Shown here piece by piece: positions 49,361 through 61,371 of a stretch of DNA of 64,000 nucleotides (positions are counted from its first letter, which is position 1; each line of letters begins with the position of its first letter). The notes under the pieces were generated by a model, which saw only the letters and a list, made by a program, of their open reading frames with translations, did not search any database and was not told where the DNA came from. A program made the position numbers and the translations under genes. This stretch comes from Gaeumannomyces sp. JS-464 (Eukaryota; Ascomycota; Sordariomycetes; Magnaporthales; Magnaporthaceae): contig NGZR01000005.1 of assembly GCA_002197995.1 (NCBI GenBank), forward strand, positions 310,001 through 374,000, read 5' to 3'.

Positions 49361-50760
49361 ATGCCAATCGACTTCCACCTCAGCCCGTCGGAAGAGGGGA
49401 CCCGCGCCGCTGCTGCCGCATTCGCCCAAACGGTACTCAAACAATCACGGGCGGCGTACGAAGCGCACGCGGGGCACGCCGAGCGCTTCCAGGCGACCCG
49501 ACCCGCGTACGAGGCAGCGGCGGCCGGCGGGCTGATCAAGGGCCTGGTGGCGGCGGCGCTCGGCGGGAGCGGTGGCTCGCTCGTAGAGAGCGCCATCATG
49601 GTGGAGGAGTGCTACGCCGTCGAGCCGTCGGCGGCGCTGACCATCTTCGCGACGGGGCTGGGCCTCAGCCCGCTCAACACGCTCCTCTCCGCCGAAGGGG
49701 TCGCGGAGGAAGGCAGGGAGTTCCTGGGGCCGTTCCTCTCGGGCCAGGGCGCGCCGCTCGCGTCGCTGGCGTTTAGCGAGCCGGGCGGGGTGGCCAACTG
49801 GCTGGAGAAGGGCGGCAGGGGCCTGAACACGACGGCGCGCCGGCAGCCGGACGGGTTGTGGGTGCTGAGCGGGGAGAAGATGTGGGCGACCAACTGCGCG
49901 GGCTGGGACTTCAAGGGCGCCGACCTCGCCTGCGTGGTGTGCCGCGACGCCACCGCCGAGGGGACGGAGGCCGAAGGCGCCGACGCGGACCCCCGCGGCA
50001 GCATAATGCTGCTGCTCGTGACGCGGGCAGACCTGGACCGCAGCGGGCCCGGCGCCTTCACCGTGGTGCGCCACGTCGAGACGCGGGGCACACGTCCTGG
50101 TCGGGCCCGCACGTGCGGTACACCAACGTCCGCGTGCCGGCCAAGAACCTGCTCTGCCCCGCGTCCCCCTCCGGGCGGGCCGCCGACGTGGTCCTGGGCG
50201 CCTTTGACGGGTCCGCCGTGCTCGTGGGCGCCATGGGCGTGGGCCTGATGCGGGCGGCGTTTGACGCAGCGCTGGCGTTTGCGCGGGGCCGCGGGCACGG
50301 CGGCGGGGCGGTGCCGCTGCTGGCGCGGCAGGCGGCCGCGGATCTACTGACGGGCGTCAAGATGCAGGCCGAGGCGTGCCGGGCGCTGACGTGGAAGGCG
50401 GCGCACGCGCTCGAGCGCGGGCCGGGGGCCTACGCGGCGCGGCGGGAGCTGGCGCTCGCGGCAAAGGTGTACTGCAGCGATGCGGCGGTCAAGGCGATGG
50501 TGGACGCCATGAGCGCGGTCGGGGTGTGAGTATTTTGGTGTCTGGATCTGCACTTGGCACCGGGATTGTGCTGACTTCAGGCGTGCTGCTGCAGGTCTTC
50601 GTACGACAAGAGCCAGCCATTTGCCAGCCTCCTGATGGACGCCATGGCGCTGCCGGTTTTCGACGGAGGCAACGTGGGCATGCGGAGGCGCGACATGCAG
50701 CAGCTCATGATGGATCCAGAGTACGACCCGTGGGCGGCGACGTACCGGCCCTCCAAGTGA
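49361..50760 (+). CDS. Nitroalkane oxidase-like flavoprotein (acyl-CoA dehydrogenase superfamily)
   Basis: Nitroalkane oxidase turns nitroalkanes into aldehydes or ketones and nitrite using FAD; its relatives dehydrogenate acyl-CoA. The start at 49361 gives MPIDFHLSPSEEG. The order and wording follow fungal nitroalkane oxidase: RFQATRP, VEECYAVEPSAALTIFATGLGL, LASLAFSEPGGVANWL, GEKMWATNCAGWDFKGADLACVV, SGPHVRYTNVRVPAKNLLC. An intron (50526-50594, GTGAGT...CAG) precedes SSYDKSQPFASLL and FDGGNVGMRRRDMQQLM, ending YDPWAATYRPSK. The Asp in FDGG is the catalytic base of nitroalkane oxidase, where acyl-CoA dehydrogenases use Glu. One missing base near 50088 (before HTSWSGPH) breaks the frame. No targeting signal is obvious. 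An acyl-CoA role cannot be excluded. Confidence 0.85.
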
Positions 50761-51680
50761 TTTTGGTGGCGCTTGCAGGGCAGGGAGCGGGGCTTTCGTT
50801 TCATTGCGTGTTTGTTGGTTGCAGATAACCTCATCCTGGCCAAGCTGCCCCTGCGTTGGTGGGCCTGGGCGCGAAGGGAGCACCCGCAGCGCCCAAGCGC
50901 CTCAATTTGTCGCGACAGTGCGCGTGGTCCCTGCATTCGTCTCATCAGTGGTCAAGCCACCAACGGCGCCCCGCTAATTAAAGATGGCGGGAGCTGCAGC
51001 CACATCTCCATCCAGACGGGACTTTCTTCACCCGTGCCCATTTTCCAAATAACCTTAGTTCAGCTCTGTTGTGTTGACGAACCATTCTCCGGCATCACAA
51101 ATGCAGGAAGACAGGAGGTGCCACGCCCTGCGGCCCATGAAAAACCCAAGCGACATGTTTCGGAGGAGGCACACGGAGCAACTCGCGCGGGCAAAAAGGC
51201 CAGCCAAACGGCAGGTTTCAGCCCTACCTGCACCGTAGATCAGGACCACGCCAAGCTCGCAGAGGCCACAGTGCCAAGCCACGATAGGCGTTTTACTCCC
51301 TGTGTCCGTGCTGTATCAAGCTGCCCGCCCCTGGCGCCGGCGAGCCACTCGCTGCCACTCGCAAACCGGCCGTCGATCCCAACACGGCTCGGATGGGCCG
51401 GCCAGGCACCGGATCAGAGCCCCCTGCAGCTCTTGTCCATCCTCGGCGCCTCCTGGGGGGTTGGGTGGGAAATGGGGTATCCACCCGCCGACGTCTCTGT
51501 CGGGCTTCATGCCCCAACAGCCAAACTGCGGCGTATAATAACAGGAGCCGGGGATGGCTGCACCAGGCCCTCAGGATGGCGCTGTTTCCCCAGCCTTCTC
51601 ACCACTAATCCATTCGTTTTTGCTTTGCGCGCTCCCTCAAGGCCCTCCAGGGACAGGTCTCCCTCCCCCCCGCGCGGACA
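50761..51680. other. Intergenic upstream of the alpha/beta hydrolase
   Basis: A TATAATA at about 51534 lies some 145 bases before the hydrolase start and may be its TATA element. Open frames here are chance-like. Confidence 0.5.
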
Positions 51681-51783
51681 ATGTCTTTCCAAAACATCAC
51701 CCAGGTCGCGTCGATCGCGGCCGACGGCGTCGACGTCTTCTTCCGCACCGCGGGCAGTCCGCAGAACCCGACCATGGTGCTGC

Positions 51784-51817
<34 letters not shown>

Positions 51818-52840
51818 CAACCTGATCCCCCTGCTGGCCCTCAACTTCTACGTCGTGGCCCCGGACCTACCCGCCTTTGGCTTCACCAAGATCCCCGCGG
51901 GCCGCAACTACAACTTCACCTTTGACGGGCTCGCCAACACGTTTGCCGCCTTCCTCGACGCCATGCAGATCACGCGCTACGCCGTCTACGTGTTTGACTA
52001 CGGCGCTCCCGTGGCCATGCGCGTGGCCGCCGCCCGCCCGGACAGCGTCGCCGCCATCATCACCCAGAACGGCAACGCGTACGAGGAGGGCCTGGACGAC
52101 GCCGGCTGGGCGGGGTTCCGCGCCTACTGTTAGTGCCTTGTCCATTTTCTCTCTTTTTCACACACTCCCTCTCTCACGGCCTTTTGAACTCACACTAACA
52201 TGACCGCCACACAGGGGCCTCCAACTCCACCGCGGACCGCGACGCCCTGCGCGCCCTCCTGACGCTCGAGTCGACCAGGTCGCAGTACAGCGTCGGCTTC
52301 CCCTTCCCCGAGGCCGTGCAGCAGGAGGCCGCGATCCTGGACCAGGCCCTGCTGGACGCGGGCGACAAGGAGGTCCAGCTCGACCTCTTCTTCGACTACC
52401 GCAACAACGTCGCCATGTACCCGGCCTTCCAACGCTACTTCCGCGACTCGGGCGTCCCCATCCTGGCCGTCTGGGGCGACAAGGACCCCTTCTTCACCGT
52501 GCCCGGCGCCCAGGCCTTTGGCCGCGACGCCCGCGTCTTTGAGCTGAACCTGCTGGACGCCGGCCACTTTGCCCTCGAGACGAACGAGATCCGCATGGCC
52601 GAGCTCATCAACGGCTTCGTGACCAAGAACAACGTCTTTGCCGCCCGGGGCGTCGCCGCGCCTGCCGTGCCTGCCGTGCCCGCAGTGCCCGCAGTGCCCG
52701 CCGCTCCCACCACCAACGCTACCAACGCCACTCCTGCTACTGTGCCTGCCGCTCCTGCAGCTGTGCATGCTGTTCCCGGGACCGTCGTCCCCGGTGTTGG
52801 GACGGTGCAGGGGGTTACGAGGATCGTCATCGGTGCTTAG
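51681..52840 (+). CDS. Alpha/beta hydrolase, epoxide hydrolase/dehalogenase-like, with Pro/Ala tail
   Basis: Two exons (51681-52128 and 52215-52840) are joined over a GTTAGT...CAG intron in phase 1, giving 358 residues. HGFPTSSHMFRNL carries the oxyanion region. The nucleophile position is Asp in VFDYGAPVAM, as in epoxide hydrolases and haloalkane dehalogenases rather than serine esterases. The acid is in WGDKDPF and the base is His in DAGHFALE. From about residue 295 the protein adds a low-complexity tail with VPA repeats and NAT sequons that the family core does not need. No signal peptide is present. It faces the nitroalkane-oxidase-like gene in the same direction. The true substrate (epoxide, halide or ester) is unknown. 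Confidence 0.85.
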
Positions 52841-53488
52841 ACGTCATTGAGGAAGTAATGAGGAAGAGGGAAGGGTGCTAGAATTAGACAGAACTGAAAA
52901 AAAAAATAAAAAAAATCCGCCGAATCCAAGGGTAACTAACTACTTTCTCGTAGTCTCAAAATGGTCAACTAGGTATCTTTTGACGGCCAACTGGGCTCAC
53001 TGCCGAGCCTGCGTGCCATACCCAGCCAGTCAGGAGTATCCTAGATTTACGCTCTTTCCCGTTTTTTTTTTTTTTTTTTTTTTTTTTTCTCTTGCGCCAG
53101 AGGCACCTAAGCGCCGATACCATCTCGACTGGACGATGGATGGGGGGCGTTTCGGCAAATTCCTCTTTGAACGAAACAGCCTTGCGTGTGTGATTGTCAA
53201 CGGTAGGCGTCCTGTTATGGGGCGCCAAAACTGCACTTGGTTAAATAAGGTTTCGTGTACCCCTGACCCGATTAATGACGATTATCGTGTTGCGTCCTCC
53301 ATTTTAAGCAATTAGTACAGTCCGTTATCTGTGATCGGTACCGAACCCGTCCAGTCCGGTCTTTGGGTGGCCTTTCGGTGTTGACAAGACCGCACTTCTA
53401 TAAGAATTATTATCCGCGTGCGTCGCGGCTGAGCTCTATAATCCTCCCCACTTATACGCGCCACACAACAAGAATTACTGGTTGGCAG
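52841..53488. other. Convergent intergenic region
   Basis: This is the 3' flanks of the hydrolase and the dioxygenase. It contains T27 at 53062-53088. No gene is seen. Confidence 0.55.
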
Positions 53489-54841
53489 CTAGACCACTCC
53501 GAGTGGCTCCAGCCTGATGTCGTATTCAAGCTCGAGCTTGGCTTGAGCATCGCCGTGCCTTTCTTTGAACCGCACTGTCAGTCCATCCTTGACGGCAAAA
53601 ACAGCGTCGTCGTCTAGGTATGCCGATTCCTTGTCGAATATTTGCGTCGTAATGGGCTTGAACTTCTCGGCTTGGGCCTGAGTCGGAGAGCAGAGACGAC
53701 CATGTTAGCCACTGGAACCCCCTTTTCAAACAAGGGCAAGGAGGGCCCTTTATGACCCGACTCACGAGGAGATGGATGTGGGCAGGACGCCACGGGTGCC
53801 GGTCGAGCATCTTCAGCAACTCGCCAGCAGGTCCATCGTCGGGTATCTAGTGCCGTAAAGTGTCAGCGTCGAAGTTGGAGAGTCCCAGTTGGAGAAAGTG
53901 AGCGGGAAGTCGTCGACGACATACCGGATATGGGGTCGGTCTGAGGCAGTAAAACGAGTATCGACCTTTCTCGTCGGTGGTAAAGACTCCGCGCAGGTTG
54001 TGCTCCCTTTGATTCGGGTCTTGCTGCTCGTATAGTCCTGTTGACCGGTTTCCCAAAACGGTTGTTATTAGCAGCGAGTGCTCGACTCTCTTGTACTCAA
54101 GGAATCACCAGGCTATCTCTGTGCGCAACAAAAGCTACGCACCGTTGGTCGACGCCTGCCAGGTATCGACGGTGGCACCGGGTATGGGCTTCCCCGTCTT
54201 GGAGCAAGAGACCACGCCGTGCATGAAGACGACGGTGGCATCCTCTGGGGTATCGAACGTTATGCTGCTGCCGTTGGGCCGGGCCGGGGTATCGGCTCTC
54301 CAAAAGGGGCCGAGGATGGCCGACTCGGTCGGGCCGGTCCGGCCTGCAGCCGTGGCGGCCTGGTAGGTAATGTTGTCGACGAGGCTAGATCAGCTCTGCG
54401 GGTTAGTTTTGCTGGATAGGCCATCAAAGAAGCGAGACAGAAAGATGAAAGGAAAGAGGGATTCAGGGCGGAAAAGGGGGTAAGAACCCACGATTCCAAG
54501 CCGATGATGTCGCACAACAGCTGGCCCTCGTTGCGCTTGTCATCGCTCATGCGTCCGGCACGGTTGATCAGGTCGACGGCGGCGAGCCACTCGTGGTGTG
54601 TCAGGCGGACCTCGCGGGCAAAGTCGTGGACGTGGCGCACGAGGGCGGCCGTCACCTCGCGTAAGCGCGGCGACGCACCCGGCCCGATGGACGCGATGAC
54701 CCGGCCCGTGAAGTCTTGGCCCAGGACTACAGGAGCGGCGGCAGTAGCAGCGAAACCATCATGCGCCGCTGAGGGCTCGTCCGCATGCAGGGTAGGCGTC
54801 TGCATCTGGATTTCCTCGTTGGATGCCGGAGTGGGCGCCAT
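53489..54841 (-). CDS. Intradiol ring-cleavage dioxygenase (catechol/hydroxyquinol 1,2-type)
   Basis: This non-heme iron(III) enzyme opens catechol or hydroxyquinol rings between the two hydroxyls. Five exons agree in phase: 54492-54841, 54143-54384, 53925-54037, 53766-53846 and 53489-53677. Introns have donors GTGGGT, GTGCGT, GTATGT and GTGAGT. The product is 324 residues. The N-terminal helical dimerisation part is followed by LGPFWRADTP, GKPIPGATVDTWQAS, GLYEQQ (first Tyr ligand), RGVFTTDEKGRYSF, PYPIPDDGPAG (second Tyr) and RHPWRPAHIH (two His ligands). All four iron ligands are present. The frame is intact and there is no signal peptide, so the enzyme is likely cytosolic. It sits tail to tail with the alpha/beta hydrolase and next to a CoA-transferase in the same direction. 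Confidence 0.93.
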
Positions 54842-55861
54842 TGCGCTGGCAGAAGGCGAGAGCTTGAAGGAGGGTTAGGCAGCAGAGGTAGAGAGAAAAA
54901 AAAAGAGAGGAAGAAAAGAAAAAGAAAGGACAAGAAACTAGCCGGTAACGGACGGGCTATCGTCCGAAAGTCATGGCCACCACAATAGCTACGGGCAAGC
55001 AATACCAAGAGATATTAGCCAGCACAGACCCCTCGACAAGTTGAGCAGATTCGGTTTGGCCGGCCCAGCCCGCGGGTCAGCCCTGGCCCTGGGGTCCACC
55101 GCTTGGATCGCTGAGGCTGAAGGGTCTGGCCTGACATGATGGGAGCTTGGACCGATTTTGCCGAAATGACGCGTTCGCTCCAAGAGTGTGGAGGAGAGAT
55201 GGGGTGGCGGGGGGCCCGAGCGAAGCACCAACAGCGAGCATGTATGTATTGTAGGCACGGGTCTACCTGGGTCTAGACTGGTCTCGAGGCGGCACAGAAG
55301 GATGGAAGAATAAAATGGTGCATGTCCAACGTCAGCGGCGGCTGCTCGGCCTCGCTATTGGTGAGCGGTCGCTCGAGGATTGAGTCTGCGGGCGGATGGA
55401 GCGGGCAGGCACGAGCAGCGACTCAAGACGGGCAGGAACGCGGGCGCGGCTGCCAATTGATGGCGTCGTGCCGTCGAGCAATTTGCGAACTTCGCCGACT
55501 TTTGGCCCGATTGGGCTATGGGCGGGCACTCTTGAGACAGGCGCGGTCCTCCCGAGAGCTTGCTCCAGCCCACGCTTCGGCAGGTTCCGGCATCGAGATT
55601 TGATCTAATGGATCGCCGGCTGATAAGGGTGCATTGCATTATAACGTAACCGCACGCTGCAGGTCCGTCGCCTCTTTAACCCCTGCATCGACGACGACGC
55701 CCCATCCACCACTCCACGCCACACGGCTCCATGCGTCTTTGCTCCTTCGAGAAGGAATCATGCAGGAGACGGCGGAGCCGCCCCGAGTTATCACCGAGGA
55801 ACAAGACCTCCGTCAAGTTAAAAGCACACCAAGTAAAAAGTCCGCAGGCAACTACCGCCAT
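54842..55861. other. Intergenic between dioxygenase and CoA-transferase
   Basis: This is the dioxygenase promoter side, with purine-rich DNA at 54893-54935. No gene is recognised. Confidence 0.5.
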
Positions 55862-58024
55862 CTAGCTCACACGCACGTCTTCGCCCGGCCCGCCAAACCC
55901 ATCCCACGTCGCCTCGTCGGTCCCGTTGGGCCTGCTCGCCCGAGCGAAGCCAAATTCGACGCCGTCCAGACGAACCACGGGCTGCACCACCGACACCTCG
56001 GCCCCGTACGCCGCCGACTTCCATCTCTCCGTCATGCCCGGCAGCTCGTCCTCGAAGAAGCCCGGGTACTTGTGCCGCATCCACGCCAGCGCCGCCTTGG
56101 ACACCTGGTCGACGCTGTTGCTGTGTCTCATGGCGAGAACCCGTCCCTCACGTCGCCTCGGTGGCCATTCGTGGTGCCATCAGTACCATGATGGCCGTTA
56201 GTGCCGTTGGTGCTGTTGGTGCCGTTAGTAGATGCCGACGACCGCTGCAGCAGCATCTTCTGCACCTCCTCTGGGTAGCGGCCCATCTTGAACAGCAAGA
56301 GATCGTGGTGCAGGAGCGAGACCCGGCCGTGCCAAGACCCGCCCTCGGTCGCCCGGCGGTACAGGCCTGTTAGTGCGGCGATGGCGCCCATGCAGCCTGT
56401 GCCGTAGTCTGAGATGGGAAACGGCGGCACCACGGGCTCGTCCAGGCCCATGAAGCGGCCCTGCTCCCACGCGACTCCACTAACCTGTTTTTACCGCATC
56501 CAACGACCGTCAGCAGATGGGACCGAGCGAAAAAAAAGAAAAAAAAAAAGAAAAAAAAGGATAAAAGCAAAATTGATGGGGGAGGTGGGGAGACAGAGCC
56601 AAAAACTTACACAGTCCGCAATCTGCTGCCAGCCCGGCCGATGCCGCCACTCGCCCTCGTGCCCGAAGCAGTTCTCGCTCACGTACACGAACCCGCGCCC
56701 GCGCCTCTCGGCCAGCGCCGACAGCGTCCGCGCGCCGTAGCCCAGCCGCTCGATGGCGCCCGGCCGGTACCCGTCGATGACGACGTCGGCCTCGGCCAGC
56801 AGGGCCTCGAAGCGGCTGCGGCCGGCCTCGGACTTGAGGTCGAGCTCGGCGGCGCGCTTGCCCATGTTGCTGTCGACCTGGAAGAAGGGCACGTCGCTGA
56901 GGCGCGGTGCCGTTATCTTGAGCACGTCGGCCCCATACTCGGCCAGTGTGCGCCCGATGACGGGCCCCGCGATGATGCGGCTCAGCTCGAGCACCTTGAT
57001 GCCGGCTAGTGGTCGGGCCCGGGCGCTGCTGCCGCCGCTGCTGCTGGTGACGGCGGGGAGCGGGCAGGGTGGAGTTTGCGATTCGAGCTGGTCGACGCTC
57101 CACGGTGGGAGCTTCATGTTTGCTTTGCCCTGTTTCTTTCAGTCAGTAAGAGTGGAGGAGTGGGGTGATTGGTGTCTCTAAGTCGGCGAGAGTGGAGGAG
57201 CAGGGTGATCAGTGTCACGAACATGCGCCGTCCTCAAAAAGTCCTCATGCCTGAAGGCAGGGACGCCCGCTTGGCGATTTTTGGCGTTGAGCTCCTCGAG
57301 CTCGTTCGGCGTGAACCGCTTGACGTGAGACTCGATCTTGTCCACGATGGCCTCGTGGCCGAGCGCGCTCAGGTCGGGGCGGAAAGGCTCCAGATCCAGC
57401 ATGGAGAGCGTCGTCGAGGCCTCCAGCGAGCCGTGGATGTGGTAGTACTCTCCGGGCCGCGCCGTCGCGTACAGGTTCGCCGACATGCGCCGGTACGGGT
57501 CCGACTGGGCCCTCAGCAGGTCGGTGTCTGGTTTAAAGGATGACCCCCTCGCCGCGAGTGCGGCCGGATCGTGTCAGCAAGAATGAGGCCCGTTGATTTC
57601 TCCAGGGACCCAGCAATGACGTCTTGTTACCTTTGAGGAACTGCTTGACCTCGGGGTCCAGCTTGCTGAGGCCACCGACGCTGGACAAGTATGTCTGGAA
57701 CAGGAAGGCCGTCGTCCGCTCCAAGCTGACGGTGACCTTGTTGCTACTTCCATTCACCAATGCTGCGGATGGATGATCCCGGGCGTCGACCAAGGCGCGT
57801 GCGAAGCTGCCCTCAATGGCCTTGAGTGCCGCTCCGAGCTCCGTCTCCTTCAAGGGGATGGGGAAGTAGGGGAGGTCACGCGAGGACACGAAGCTGGCGG
57901 CCCTCGCGATCTCCTCAACCTCACGCGGGAGCGACACTACGCTCAGGATGCGGTCAAGTATCACCCTCGCTTCCCGCGTGGAGGAGTACTCCACGCCAGA
58001 GCCGGGTGTTGTCTGGGCGGGCAT
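55862..58024 (-). CDS. CoA-transferase family III (CaiB/BaiF) protein
   Basis: Class III enzymes move CoA between carboxylic acids or racemise acyl-CoA. Four exons fit: 57631-58024, 57223-57527, 56611-57129 and 55862-56484. Introns have donors GTAACA, GTTCGT and GTAAGT. The start is MPAQTTPGSGVEYS. The first half is a fungal N-terminal extension. The hallmark then follows: LAGIKVLELSRIIAGPVIGRT, LAEYGADVLKI, LDLKSEAGRSRFEALLAEADVVIDGYRPG, then FVYVSENCFG and PISDYGTGCMGAIAALTGLYRR. A Thr/Asn/Gly repeat (56175-56235) lies near the C-terminus. One base is missing near 56132, and the tail after it reads RHSNSVDQVSKAALAWM. About 610 residues. The substrate is unknown; its position beside a ring-cleavage enzyme suggests an aromatic-derived acid. 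Confidence 0.85.
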
Positions 58025-61000
58025 GGTTGACGTATGTTGATGATGGCTTGTAAAAGCGGGAGCGGATTGGTGGGAACTAACTGGCGGCTGCCCCTTATCT
58101 AGGCTGCACGAGACCTAACGAATGGCGCGAAGTGGGGGTAACAATGATACGGGACATGAAATGATGATCTAGGTTTCTTGAATGATCTAGAACTGGGATC
58201 TATGGAGTACGTCGTCGTTGTGGTCGTTGACGGCTACCTACCTATATATCAAGCCGCGGATCGATGATGAGACCCTGGCAGGGCCTCCATGAATGGGCAG
58301 CTTTACCTGGCAGGGCTACGAGGTTCAAGCCGAGAAACCCATCATGACCCAATCACTGGCGGTCATCGGATAAGAGGAGGAGGACGGATGGGGGACCCAT
58401 GCATGGTGGCCATCTCGACGCCCGTCCGTCGGATGAAGGCAAAAAGGAGGGAGCAGTGGAGCCCAGGCGCAACCAAAGGGATGGCGCGGTGCGGGTTCCG
58501 GTGGTGCAGAAGCTTGGTTAAGTTTTTTTTTTTTGGCCGCCGGGGAGCACGCACATACACGGGCGCTCGCAGGGCTTGGCGGGCACCAGTGTTGAGAACC
58601 GATCCATGTCTAGCACGTCTGGGTATTTGTCGCTGGGCGCGTCTGCAGCGGAAGGAACCCGGGAGTCGTGTTGCCTTGCTGCACACACTCGGTGTCGAAT
58701 TGGGATCCTGCCGGGGTTTGGGTGGTTGCAGGGCATTCCTTTTTTTTTTTTTTTTTTTGCCACGACAGGTTCAAGACAGCACCAAGACCTTTTTTCCTGG
58801 TCGCCGATACGGGGGCCGGATCGATCGGCAGGGCGCCAGGGGGGTGAGCAGGCTTGGGATTCGACAGCCCTCTCGTTTTGCCTACCTGGGGTTAAGTGGT
58901 GTGTTGTGGTGGTGGTTTGGCGGCGCGTATAGCTCCCGCTGCATCTGCCGTGCATCCGCCGTGTTGACGGTGTTGCGTCTCACGTTTTTATGCGACACCA
59001 AAATAACCATCGAGATCCCGGCGCCTCTTGTATTTTTAGGGTATATTTCCAAGGTCATCACGGGCGTCCTGGGTGTGATATGTCACTAGGCGCGACACCG
59101 CCGGAGACGAAGCCGGGGACTAGGCATATCAGGCGAAGAAAGAAACGAGAAACACAAGTGTTTGGGGGAAAACAAGGCTGGCGGCCGTCGAGGGCCCTGC
59201 AGTGGGAGCAAGAACCAAGCACTTAAACGACCAAGCACTTTTTACCCACCGATTGGTGGGTGCAACCCCCACGTCAACGAGCACAGGGCTTTTTTTTTTT
59301 CAATTTTTTTTTTTTTCACTGGGCCCCAAGCCCGCGGTCCAGGCGTCCCTCGTGGGGGGTGTGCTTTTAAGGTTCTTGACATATGGATGGCACCGTGGGT
59401 CCCCGCCCTCTTTTCCCCCTAGCTTGCACCCCACAAAGCGCCGTCCACCACAGCTAAAAAGGGAACTGCGGGACCCGACCAGACGACCTCGCTGGCGTTT
59501 CCCACGTGGGGATGGGTTTGGTGTTATTTTTGCCTATTGAGGAAATTCCAGGGCAGTCAAAGGCAAAACACACACGCACACACACCACACATCGAGAGAA
59601 ATCCAACAAATTCGCATAAACCTGCCCCGAACCCCAAGTTCGCCTGATCCACACTCTCAATGCGGGACGCCGCCTGCCCTGCAGAAAAGTGCCGAATGGA
59701 CGGCTATGGGGGTCGGCACTGGGGATGGGCATCTGGAAAGGGTAATACCTGCATCAGGCAGAATCCGGTCTCGTCGGCGGCGGCCGCGAAAAAAAAAAAA
59801 AAAAAAAAGCCCCATCGAGCGCCATGCGGAATTTGGACGCCGGCGGCCACGGCGGGTCGGCCATGGAAAAGGAAAAGAGGCAAACGGGCCGATCCGCGGG
59901 GTGACCTGAACACGGCCGTCCGTCGGAGCGGCATGGCCGTTGAGGAGGTGAGTGCGGGTGAAGATTCTTTGCGCATCGAGCGGAGGTGCCGAGACGGGCA
60001 GGTAAGCGACATGATGCCGGATGAACATTTTTTGCACGGAAAAGAATCCATCGCGACGGAGGGCTGAGTGGATGGCGGTGGATGAACATTCTTTTCTTTG
60101 CACACAGGCATCGATCGAGACGGACAGCCGAGCGAAGGTGATGGGGGCGGGTGAATATTTTCGCATGGTGACATCCCTCGACACACACCGAACCACAGAA
60201 TCGGAACCGACGCAGCCCTTGTCCTGCGCCAATGCCACGCAGCTCGCTGGCCGGATATGACCGACGGAGAGCAGCTGGCTGGGCATCACGGCCAGGGCAC
60301 GCGAGGCCGGCCCTGTTGTTTGGGGTTGTGCCAAGAAAACCAAGGCAGCAACCACATTCTGCTCCAACCGCTGGTCCTCGCATTCACGGATAATATAGCC
60401 AACAGCCACCCAGGGTAGGCGTGTCGACGACGCGCATTCCCCAGCCGGGGATCGTGGCCGATCGTCGGAGAGCCGCCCGAGGCGCTGCGAAATGCCATTC
60501 GGCCGAGCACGCTGCCCCCGAGTCAGCTGCGCCATGGGGGCTGCGGGAGCGCAGACAAAAGCCAAACCCGACGTGACGCGAGCCCATCTCATCAGGTCGC
60601 GCCGCAGCAGGCCCCCGGGCCCGATTTCTCCGAGATCGACGGGAGGTGGGCGTGAGGGTGCGAAGATGAGGGACGACAGCAAACATGCGCGTTGGCGCAG
60701 CGGTTTTAGCCGTCGGCCGGGATCCGTGGGCTGCAGCGTGGTCAGCATACCCTGACTTGGCGTTTTCCCTACTCAGCGATCAAGGCCCCAAGGTCCCCCG
60801 CCATCTTCGGACCGACCCTGTCCGTCCATCGCACGGCTTTTTCTGCCAGCACGATTGCCCCTCGCCGGACACACTACTGCCGAGACCATCATCTCGTCTT
60901 TGGGTGACATACATACAGCGTCGGCGCAGGCGGCCAGAAATAGGCTTCTTATTCGTGCCCCAGGACATCCCCAACAGGGCTCCAACATGTTTCGACTATT

Positions 61001-61371
61001 TAGTTCGGCCCTTTGGCAGACACAAAAAGTCTTCACGACGCATGCAAGGAGGAGGGGCATTAGACGCTGCAGTGTCTCTCGCTCTCGCCGGGACCCGCTC
61101 TCGAGACCCCCAACAGCAACAGCCGTCAGGCCACACGCAGCGGCATCGGGACAAGTCGCTTACCGCCCTCATTACTCGCGGCCTGACTGGGATTGACCTC
61201 GGATAAAATAAAGGGTGGCAGCCAGGGCTGAAAGAGTGTGAGGGGTGGAAAAAAAGGGGAGGAGGAGGAGGAAGAACAAGAAAGTACAAAGAATTGGCAC
61301 TAGTCAAGGAGGGTCTGGGCGGTCAGATAAGACAAAAAAAAGGAGAAGAGAAGAATAGCACGCGAGCAAAG
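58025..61371. other. Three-kilobase intergenic region
   Basis: No gene is recognised. The long minus-strand frame at 59657-60748 reads through A20 (59789-59808) as a Phe run and is probably chance. Homopolymers include T19 at 58740-58758. A degenerate tandem repeat lies at 59959-60175. Confidence 0.5.
59959..60175 (+). repeat. Degenerate tandem repeat of about 61-69 bp, four units
   Basis: A TGAA.ATT..TT-rich motif followed by a C and G segment recurs at 59959, 60022, 60083 and 60152. Between units a GACGG...G.GAG..G segment also recurs. The spacing is 63, 61 and 69 bases. Confidence 0.5.

Noticed and set aside
60690..60712. A-box-like GTTGGCGCAGCGG suggesting a tRNA
   Set aside because: No B box or cloverleaf follows within the required distance.
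59657..60748. 363-codon minus-strand open frame
   Set aside because: It reads the A20 tract as phenylalanines, shows no domain and overlaps the degenerate repeat.
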